A stretch of DNA of 64,000 nucleotides, taken from positions 7,350,477-7,414,476 of the forward strand of contig NC_092035.1 of NCBI RefSeq assembly GCF_042242105.1. Direction: 5' to 3'. The notes below the pieces were generated by a model. It did no database searches, was not told the origin of the DNA, and saw only the letters and a list, made by a program, of their open reading frames with translations. The first letter of the stretch is position 1. The number at the start of each line of letters is the position of its first letter. The DNA is from Pempheris klunzingeri. Lineage: Eukaryota; Chordata; Actinopteri; Acropomatiformes; Pempheridae. The position numbers were made by a program, and so were the translations under genes. Of this stretch, positions 57,013 through 64,000 are shown piece by piece.

Positions 57013-57103
57013 TTAGATTTCAAGGATTCAAGGAACGTTGTCATACCAACACACGTTTACACACGAGGAGGTATGAAAATACGTTCTCAGGTCCGAATGT
57101 AGC
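57013..57103 (-). mobile_element. LINE 3' tip, same family and position as the copy in unit I
   Basis: On the minus strand it reads ggacctgagaacgtattttc, atacctcctcgtgtgtaaac and gtgtgttggtatgacaac, matching the 3' end of the LINE at 36670-37500. The bordering unit sequence (ttgaaatgtcagtaatcacc) is the same in both. Confidence 0.7.
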
Positions 57104-57430
57104 GGCTGTTAGCATGGTTAGCTAGCGTTAGCTAAGTGGCTAATTAGCTAGCTTGTTACCACCATGTGTTTGTTCTCTTTGTGTTTGTATTCGGCCATTC
57201 AGCCTCAGACTAACCGCATTAACCAAACCCAACTCAGCGTCTTCGTGATGTTTTCCTCTGGTAGTTTTCTTCTCCTCCTCCAAACATGTTTTTGAAGCAG
57301 AAAAACGAGCTGCAGAAACACGAGCAGCAAAAAACGTGCCAACGATCCGCTCAGGCTCTTAAGTCATCTGCTGCTGCGGAAGTGTGCTGACATCATTTCC
57401 TGTGCTGCCAATCAGGCGACTTTCCTAATT

Positions 57431-57608
57431 TCCTTAACTAGCAGCAGGTGTGACCGTTAGCCCCTCCACCTCCCCCTCCCAAAGGTCTCGCAGCAGCCTC
57501 GCGCAGCCGCAGAGAGGACCGAGGAGAGCCACTCCACTCCTGCTCATGAATCGCGCACGCGCAGAACCGCCGCTGATGTAACACTAAAATAAATCATTGC
57601 ATTTGAGC
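57431..57608. other. GC-rich, CpG-containing segment
   Basis: ctcgcgcagccgcagagagg and atcgcgcacgcgcagaacc stand out against AT-rich surroundings and look like a promoter or first exon. Its continuation on the other side of the hAT element leads to a zinc-finger-like fragment on the plus strand. Confidence 0.35.
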
Positions 57609-58561
57609 TAGAGATGGGATTTATGGCTCTTTGAAGGGAGCCGGATCTTGAGGAGCCGTTCCTTTCAAAGAGCCGTTCAAACGACTGACTCGTTGTTATA
57701 TTTACTTATTTATTTATTAGAAGTCAACCATGGGTAACTTGTTTTCATCAAGGAAACAATCACTGGTAGCAGTTGTAAAATAAGATTTGGTTCAGAATAA
57801 TTCAAATTTATACATATCTATTCTGAAATATTGATTATAATTTCATTTGGCTTGTGTTTTCAGTGTAATCATTCCATAAGATGGTGCCATACCAACATGC
57901 TTTGATAGTGAGATCACTATTTAGAATTTTCCCCTCAACTAAAAAACTTTGTGGCACAATAAAAACTATGCAGGCTGCAGATAACTTCCATGCAAAATAA
58001 CTTTAGTGTGAAATTTTCCACACATGAACATTTTAACAATACAGAAATAAAAATAATATAAATAAAACTAGAATAGAAATTAGGACATGATACAAATGTG
58101 AATGCATAATTGTACTAAACTACCTGGTGTGTGTTCACCTGAACTACTTTACAAACAGGAACTCAGCTCCTTGACTCGAATCCACATCAAAACAATGGAA
58201 ACAATAACAAATAACATTTCTTCAATCGTTAATATCTCCTGCTCCCTGAATGTAAATCTCTTCAGTCCAGTCGGGCGGCACTCACTAATATCTCCTCCCC
58301 TAATGCTGCGCATCTGTAGCTGCGTTTACGTCAATGGAGCGTGCTGTGGACGACTCAAACTCATGTCATTAGTCGTTCAGGTGAAGGCAGCGTGGACAAC
58401 TCAGACTCGTGGGGCACACAGGTGACACATGAAGGCAGAGCAGGCAATTTGCATATAAGAACGGTTTGCAAACGAACGGCTCGCAACTGCGAATCGGTTC
58501 TCATCATTCACTTAAAAGAGCCGTTCAAAGACTCGACTCGTTCGCGAACGTCACATCTCTA
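57609..58561. mobile_element. non-autonomous hAT element, 953 bp, perfect 8-bp target duplication
   Basis: Termini TAGAGATGGGAT...ACATCTCTA (inverted TAGAGATGnGA) are flanked by ATTTGAGC at 57601-57608 and 58562-58569. Sub-terminal repeats of the agccgttcaaa / gactcgactcgttcg type occur near both ends. No transposase frame. The 8-bp duplication and ends are those of the hAT superfamily. Confidence 0.92.
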
Positions 58562-58653
58562 ATTTGAGCCACACAGCCTCAGTCACTAACTCACCTCGTC
58601 CACTGTGTGTGTGCCTCTCTGTGACATAAGCTAATCTAGCTAACTAGCTCATC

Positions 58654-58830
58654 ATGTCTCAGTCTAATGTGTATGCTCAAAAACAGAGAAAGGAGTGGGA
58701 ATCAAACTGAATTCAAAGGCTGTTTGAAGCCGTTTATTGGAGACCATACACGGGCATGTTGCCTGGATTGTAAGGCTGATTTCTACGCCAAACTTTGTGA
58801 TAAATGTTGGTCGCAGATGTGGGTGACCAG
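58654..58830 (+). pseudogene. zinc-finger (BED/TTF-like) N-terminal fragment, frameshifted
   Basis: The ATG at 58654 gives MSQSNVYAQKQRKEWESN and then a stop. In the next frame the sequence continues EFKGCLKPFIGDHTRACCLD and CKADFYAKLCDK. The W-L-K-P-x-x-G-D...A-x-C-x-x-C-K pattern is typical of N-terminal zinc fingers in hAT-derived and related proteins. The final histidines are not seen. One base is gained or lost between the parts, so this is a decayed copy. Confidence 0.5.
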
Positions 58831-59500
58831 CGTTTCAGCTTTACCTTTATAAATACAGCATGTTTAGAAAACAACATTCATTATCATTATTTCCAAAATG
58901 CATTGCATGCATTTTTGGGCCTTAACTACAGCACCACCATGTGGCTGACTGGGCTCATGTTTTTGCACATCATTTTCAGTCATTTCAGCCTATTTCATCT
59001 TTCTAGATCATTTAAGCACTTTGGAAGACAACAAATAAATCTTATAAACCAGGAGAAACTCGATGGAGTTCTACCCCTTCTGGGTTTGATCTCCAATTAA
59101 AGGTTGGTTGACAAGATGGCGGCGACTTATGCATAATATCTTTCTTACAACAGATTTCCCCCTCTGATATTTGTGTGTTTGGTTATAAAAAACAGGCCTT
59201 TTACTTTTCCAGGATCATGTTGCAGAACAAAGGGCGTCATTCCTTCAGCTCTCTGAGGATACCGTGGGTAAACCTGGTGCACCGTGGGCTCTACCAACTG
59301 TAAAAGTATAGGAAGAGACCAACGTGCGCTCCAGTTAAGAACAAGTGTGGATGTTTAGACATAAAAAAAGCAGAAAAGGAAGTGTTTGCATTTGCAAGCT
59401 CTTAAATCAGACAGATGTTACAACATAACATTTAGTTGTAAACTCAATATTTGTCTCTCCACCAACAAACTTCTACATTCAACAAACATTCTGTATTCCA
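58831..59500. other. no gene recognised
   Basis: Downstream of boule on the minus strand, where a 3' UTR or last exon would be expected. I could not identify one. Confidence 0.3.
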
Positions 59501-60676
59501 AACAAGTTAAACGAGTTGCACTTACACGTGTTTTGAATTTCCGTGGTGAATCTGTACCTCTGGTGTGACGCCCTCCAGGACCGACAGGGGAGGCTGGACA
59601 GAGCCTCCATCGGCAGAGTGGTAAAGATGTTCTGACTGCTGGGAGTACACGGCTGGACTGGAGGGCATGGGTGACTGGACAACAAAACACTGATGAAAGA
59701 TGAATTGGCCAAAATCACCTGGACTAAAAAGAATGAATGGCTTTATTTTACCTACCTCGAAGATATTCCACTGATACTGGTTTGGGAAACACTGGAGAGA
59801 GGGTGATGTAGGAAGACAGCAGAAATAAAAGTCAAACCCCTGCTGTGTTTCTTAAATAGTGACATGATGAGAAAGCAACATATCGCTGAAGGGCTGAGCT
59901 GATAGTGGTGATAAACAGGCCGATTGCACTGAGGAAGCACTACTGGAGGAGCAGGCTGCTAAAGAATAAACGTACATAAATCACACATAACGGAATATTC
60001 ATATCATTCATATTCATATCATCAAACTAGTCTTATATCTGTTTCTATTTCTTTTACTTGTTTCAAAGAAAAGGCAGCAAGAAAACTCAAGCTCTTGCTA
60101 GGCCTGCTGTCATAGCTTCAGAAATTGGTATGTGAAAAGCATATGAAATGATAAGCAGATTTTTTAAATCAACAATGGTTAATTATTGTTATTTATGTGT
60201 AGTGTTATATGGGTATGAGTAAGAACTGACAGGCCAGTGGTGGGCAGGAGGGCTCATGTTGGGGCAGTGGGAATAGGACACCCCATCGCAGTAGGTATTG
60301 GGATAGCCTGTGGATGTGGTCAGGCACAGCGCCCCACAGGACGTCAGCAGAGGTATGGCAGAGTCAAGGCCGGCTACGGGGGTGCTCTTAACTAGACAAA
60401 CAAAGAAACCACAATACAGTAAACCTGTGCCTTTTAATGGGCTTTTTTAAAGCTTGTTTTATTTTAAAAATCGCGGCAAACTTACTTTGTCCTGAGGCTT
60501 GCATCTTGCGGACAGCCTGACCAATGCTGAGCTTCTTGTCTTTGAAACAAATTCCATTACCCTTTAATATAGCAGCCACATTAGACTAGAACGTGTGGGA
60601 TATACTCCGCATTATCATACTGAACATGTCCAGGACATTTAGTTGCAAGATACTTTAATGGCCTGCTTCTACTCAC

Positions 60677-60917
60677 TTCATGAAGGACTTTCAATGCATC
60701 ATCTTCACTTTCAAATGCAACAAACCCATACCTGTCCAAAGAGACAGAATCAAAGTAAACCGTTTTAACTTTAACAGTAAATCTGTGAATAATGTTGGAA
60801 ATCAAAGGACAGAGAATTATCTCACCCTTTTGAAGTTCCTGAGCGATTGTTCACAATCTTCACCTCTTTCACTGCACCATGTTGAGAGAAGACATGTCGG
60901 AGGTCACCCTCATTAAC
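60677..60917 (-). CDS. boll: boule RRM exons (RNP-1 side)
   Basis: Exons 60826-60917 and 60677-60731 join through ...AAAGG|G TAT to give KGYGFVAFE, the RNP-1 octamer, with DLRHVFSQHGAVKEVKIV before it. All four splice sites are AG/GT. This half of the RRM is undamaged. Confidence 0.85.
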
Positions 60918-61122
60918 CTTCATAAAAATGCACAAACACACACATATATATTTTTGAATGTTATCACCCCACAAGATGGTTGCTGTTTGACTTCATTCAT
61001 TTGTTCCACAATGAACAATTTCAGATTATTGTGCAGCGTTAAAAGATGAGGCAACAGGAGAAAGTGATAAGTAACTTCAGTTTGACAAAGCCAAGAAACA
61101 AGTGGTTCCCAATCGACACTTT

Positions 61123-61208
61123 TGGTGCTTTTCCATAACACAGTTTTAGCACTACTCTACTCGAGTCGAGTCGAGTAGAGGCGAGTAGGTGCTAGTGGAA
61201 AAGCGCCA
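61123..61208. mobile_element. 86-bp MITE related to the one at 39457
   Basis: Ends TGGTGCTTTTCCA...TGGAAAAGCGCCA, flanked by TTT on both sides. It sits in the boule intron between the first two exons found. The interior is a near-palindrome (ctcgagtcgagtcgagtag). Confidence 0.75.
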
Positions 61209-61465
61209 TTTGTTACCTGTAAAGCAGAATTTAGAAGAACACTAAAAACTGAGTTTTGATTCCATTAAGTAGGTAATGTCTGGTCTTGACAATACATTTT
61301 TTTTTACGATTTTGGCATTTTCTAGGTTTATTAGCCAGAGGAGAAATGACAGGAATCTTATCCTGACATTAGATTTTTGACATGCTTTGCTGCCCTCTAG
61401 TGTCTACTCTACAGTAAGACACTCAGTCTGGGCCAAGTTGCAGCTCTCACCTTGCAGTCAATTCC

Positions 61466-61468
61466 TCA
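61466..61468 (-). other. in-frame TGA in the boule RNP-2 motif
   Basis: Exon 61451-61579 reads ...CAGATTTTCGTC TGA GGAATTGAC... on the minus strand. The position corresponds to the first Gly of the RNP-2 FVGG motif, a one-base change from GGA. Confidence 0.85.
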
Positions 61469-61579
61469 GACGAAAATCTGATTAGGGATAGCAGTGCCAA
61501 GACGGGGGCTGTGGCGAGTTAGGCTGTCATCGTGGTGTTCTCGAGGTAACACACCAAGGCTGGAGGAGCTGCTGCCATT

Positions 61580-62623
61580 CTAAGAGAGAAGAGAAGAACA
61601 TGACGAGGCATCACTGTCATACTTGGGTCACTAGGAAACAACACAAGCATCATCTTGTATGACAGCAAGCAAACCACAGAGCAAGAACAAAGCAAATGAA
61701 ATACATGCTGGTTTTTTTTATAGATACTGTGGGGGAAAAGGCAATAACAGCTTCTTCTTGATCTGTCATTGAAGTCCAGCAAACTAAACAGTAAGCAGTA
61801 GCTCCTTAAGTCGTTTAAGTCAGACAAAGTTGATGCACCTGCAGCTAGTAGATAGAATCTAGGCTATATGATCAACTAAGACATTTGTATATGTCTTTGC
61901 ACGAGAGTGTGTTCAGGTTATCGGAGAAGGAAGGCTTTCCTATTAATTGTGTTTCTTGTCAACTTTTGTTTATGCAGACAGAACAAAGATCATAGCCTGT
62001 GCTGTTCACCAGTCATCATACCATACTGCACTGGGAAAATAAATGTCAGCCTCGCCCATGTGGGGAATTTTATTATTACTTTTGATCACTACTTTTAAAA
62101 GGCCAATTATACAATACTGAGCCTCAAATTTGTACTAACTGCGCTAAATATATATGTAACAGAGTAAGTACTAACAACATCATATATAACCAATTACAGA
62201 ACACTGGATTTGAATTAACACTATTAATGTATTGATTAACGTTACCACAAACTGTATAACCTTTATTTGAACTAACTACATGACCTGTGAGTGAACTAAT
62301 AACACTATATAACCAATCATTAGAATCATTTGTAATGCTAACATTGGAAGCTCAGTTCTTACTGACAATGTATGTACTGTGTTAATCAACAAGGAGAGAC
62401 TTATTAATGCAATGCACCGCCACAGGGAAGAGCCATACCCCATAGTTGCTAAAGAGGGGAACAAGCACTGGCCCCAGGTTCTGAAGGGTCAGACACATGA
62501 CGATCAGGTGGGACATTTATGGCAAGAAAGTACAAGCACGCTTACATGCACTACAATACACACCTCATAAACTCCCTCTTACACCATATACTGGAAGCTC
62601 CAAGGGCAAGGCTAGTGGAAGGC
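61580..62623. other. no gene recognised; 5' side of boule
   Basis: AT-rich sequence. The boule start exon and promoter should lie here or further right, but no ATG exon with a suitable donor could be supported. Confidence 0.3.
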
Positions 62624-63074
62624 TGTCATTGTAACAGCAGGATGAGATAGCTGTAGGGGAGGATGCTCTCAGAAAGACTCCATTGTAAAGAAGCTCCCAC
62701 ATGATAGGGAAAGGTCACTAGGGAGGATACTTTGTTACAGGTACGGCTGCTGGATCAAGGTCGTGATGCCAAGAGGCTGGGACCAGCCTGTGCACCAACG
62801 AAGGGAGGGCCAAGTCTAAACCGCGGTTACTCCCCAACTAGACAACCAATCAAAAATAATTGTATTCATGCTGGAATGTATATACTGTTACTGCATATGT
62901 GGTTCGGGGCTCACTCTTTGACCTGTTGGCTACAGACTAACAGCTTGCTGACTGTGGTTTTCAGAGCTCAGACTGAGTCCTTGGCCAAGATCAATACTTA
63001 TTCACACAGAAAATAAAACACCTCAAATGAGAGAAGTTGCCTGTCCTTCATCGAAAAAAACGAACACGCTGACA
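62624..63074 (+). mobile_element. candidate 5' LTR of an LTR retroelement
   Basis: The right end is fixed by the primer-binding site three bases downstream (...cgctgaca-aat-TGG). A candidate left end at 62624 gives TGTCA...TGACA termini and a length of 451 bp. Within it are CCAAT (62846-62850), a TATA-like gtatatactg near 62879 and a polyadenylation signal AATAAA at 63012-63017, in the expected order. The left boundary is unproved because no second LTR is in the window. Confidence 0.65.
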
Positions 63075-63077
63075 AAT

Positions 63078-63095
63078 TGGTGACCCCGACGTGAT
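63078..63095 (+). other. primer-binding site for tRNA-Trp
   Basis: TGGTGACCCCGACGTGAT is the exact complement of the 3' end of tRNA-Trp (ATCACGTCGGGGTCACCA), as used by avian alpharetroviruses. It lies three bases after the LTR end. Confidence 0.9.
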
Positions 63096-64000
63096 TTCGA
63101 GGAAAAGGACGACGGGCAGAGTCCCCGGACCCGCCATCCAGGGCCTGGACATCTCCTTGCGACCCTCTGGACACTCACACGGGCCCACATCTCAAAGGTA
63201 AGCAGAAACCTGTTGTGATAAACCAAATTCTGCATAGTTTAGTATTGCAAATACCTTAGTGTGAGTGTTTGGAGGTAAGCAAAGAGAACTACATTGCTGA
63301 ATTTAAAAGCTGGACTGTGATGTTTCCTACTGTGGGAATAATGTTGTGATATAACTGGCATTAAGCCAAAGTAGTGAAAAAACCTCGAGTGTAAAGAGAA
63401 AAAGAGATAAAGAAGAGGCCTGAAAAGAGAATAAAGAGTAAAATCCCCCGGCGAGGGGCTCCACCTAAGAGTGGGGATCTGAACTAAATAACTATACCAG
63501 TGCAGCGGGGGCAGCGCCTGCGGGATTGTGACGACCCCAATGCAGCTGAAGAATTAGAGTAAAGAAATTACCCTAAAGAGGGGCTCCTCCGGCGTGTGGA
63601 GTTTGTGTGGTAGTAAAATAAAGGTATACCAGAGGAAAGAGCCAGCGCCTGCGGGAGATGCGACTCTTATCCTGCTGAAGAATTAAAATTACAATTAAGG
63701 ATTGACGAGGCCAGTGCAAAAGACCTGGTAGAGAGCCTGCGGGACAGTTGCCAGGCCCGTTTGGAACGGCATGTTGGTGAGTGAGTTACGCATGGTAGCT
63801 GACGAGTGCCTTGTTGTCTCACCTCCAGTGTGGTGCACTGGGTCGTCCTAAAAAGGTCAAATTGAAAGCCACGCCATATTGTAGTTTAGTAGTTTTTTTT
63901 TACAAGTCTTGTGTGTGTTCTTGATGCATTTTGGATACTGTTTTGTATTTTCTGTGGATGTTAGAGCTCCATTGAAGTAGAACTAAGGAGCAGTTCCGCA
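63096..64000 (+). mobile_element. LTR retroelement leader, continuing past the window
   Basis: Sequence between the primer-binding site and the first gene. A strong splice donor AAAG|GTAAGC is at 63197/63198. From about 63440 there are imperfect direct repeats with the marks gaggggctcc, agcgcctgcggga and gctgaagaatta, recurring at about 63445-63575, 63577-63690 and partly 63708-63765. No gag-like frame begins before the edge, so the class (endogenous retrovirus or other) rests on the primer site and leader only. Confidence 0.7.

Larger units (their letters stand above)
53642..57430 (-). repeat. composite repeat unit III (A end right, B end left), shortest copy
   Basis: A-end module at 57430-57120 (aagtcgcctgattggc, then ggaaatgatgtcagcac on the minus strand), a LINE 3' tip at 57103-57013, A-side segments at 57000-56500, core at 56350-56170, and B side at 56100-54380. 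Compared with unit I it lacks about 1.6 kb between 37795 and 39420, the MITE and the tRNA-like segment. Confidence 0.6.
59558..61579 (-). pseudogene. boll: boule (DAZ-family RNA-binding protein), probably inactivated
   Basis: Boule binds mRNA in germ cells and promotes meiotic translation; it has one RRM and one DAZ motif. Eight phase-compatible exons: 61451-61579 (SLTRHSPRLGTAIPNQIFV), 60826-60917 (VNEGDLRHVFSQHGAVKEVK, SGTSK), 60677-60731 (YGFVAFESEDDALKVLHE), 60486-60561 (NGICFKDKKLSIGQAVRKM), 60231-60391 (CGALCLTTSTGYPNTY, PPAHHWP), 59899-59958 (QCNRPVYHHYQ), 59756-59791 (CFPNQYQWN) and 59558-59674 (EHLYHSADGGSVQPPLSVLE). RNP-1 (KGYGFVAF) is intact. RNP-2 should read IFVGGID but has TGA at 61466-61468, and GIDFK is GIDCK. 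The exon ending at 59899 is followed by CT instead of GT. Cysteines appear at normally aromatic or polar sites. The start exon and 3' end were not found. Identity is firm; inactivity is inference and would be overturned by a sequence error. Confidence 0.8.

Noticed and set aside
31490..57430. One single 26-kb transposon with long inverted arms
   Set aside because: The arms resolve into three complete A-core-B units in two orientations, so a cluster of separate copies fits better.
61451..61579. Selenocysteine reading of the boule TGA
   Set aside because: DAZ-family RRMs have no Sec, and the site corresponds to a conserved Gly; mutation or error is simpler.
1..64000. CRISPR arrays, operons, restriction or phage-defence systems
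   Set aside because: The sequence is vertebrate nuclear; the tandem repeats are microsatellites and minisatellites without spacers.

Overview
The window looks like teleost fish nuclear DNA. The supporting signs are vertebrate multi-exon genes on the minus strand (anos1, two Ly6-type genes, boule), Tc1-type DD34E transposons, L2 and Rex1/CR1-like LINE 3' ends with short tandem tails, a hAT and a PIF/Harbinger-type MITE, and many CA/GA/CAG microsatellites. I see nothing bacterial: no operons and no CRISPR. The species cannot be named from sequence alone.

Layout. 1-18.9 kb: the 5' part of anos1 (anosmin-1) on the minus strand. Exon 1 is at 18.8 kb, and a short cysteine exon and the WAP-domain exon lie at 2.3 and 1.6 kb; the rest of the gene runs off the left edge. 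Its large intron holds a deleted Tc1 copy, three copies of a small dispersed repeat, a foldback and microsatellites. 19-25.2 kb: no gene recognised. 25.2-30.2 kb: two tandem minus-strand three-exon Ly6/uPAR-domain genes. The upstream one (29.3-30.2 kb) is intact; the other has a one-base frameshift and a GC splice donor. 30.3-31.4 kb: nothing recognised.

31.5-57.4 kb: a dense mosaic of three related composite repeat units. Unit I (31.5-42.9 kb) is inverted relative to units II (about 43.5-49.2 kb) and III (about 53.6-57.4 kb). Each has a promoter-like module at both outer ends pointing inward, several exon-like segments with splice signals and a shared core. LINEs, Tc1 copies, tRNA-like segments and a MITE are nested inside. 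The other copies provide paralogous empty sites for several insertions. A block of about 3 kb is almost identical between units II and III. I do not recognise the unit as a named family; it is the least explained part of the window.

57.6-58.6 kb: a non-autonomous hAT element with a perfect 8-bp target duplication, followed by a decayed zinc-finger fragment. 59.5-61.6 kb: eight exons of boule (boll) on the minus strand, with a stop codon inside the RNP-2 motif and a likely lost splice donor, so probably a decaying germline gene. 62.6-64.0 kb: a candidate LTR, a tRNA-Trp primer-binding site and the leader of a plus-strand LTR retroelement that continues past the window.

The genes do not form a pathway. 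Anosmin-1 is an extracellular matrix protein, the Ly6 proteins look secreted, and boule is a germline RNA-binding protein. What the window mostly shows is how repeats have built up and rearranged between them.
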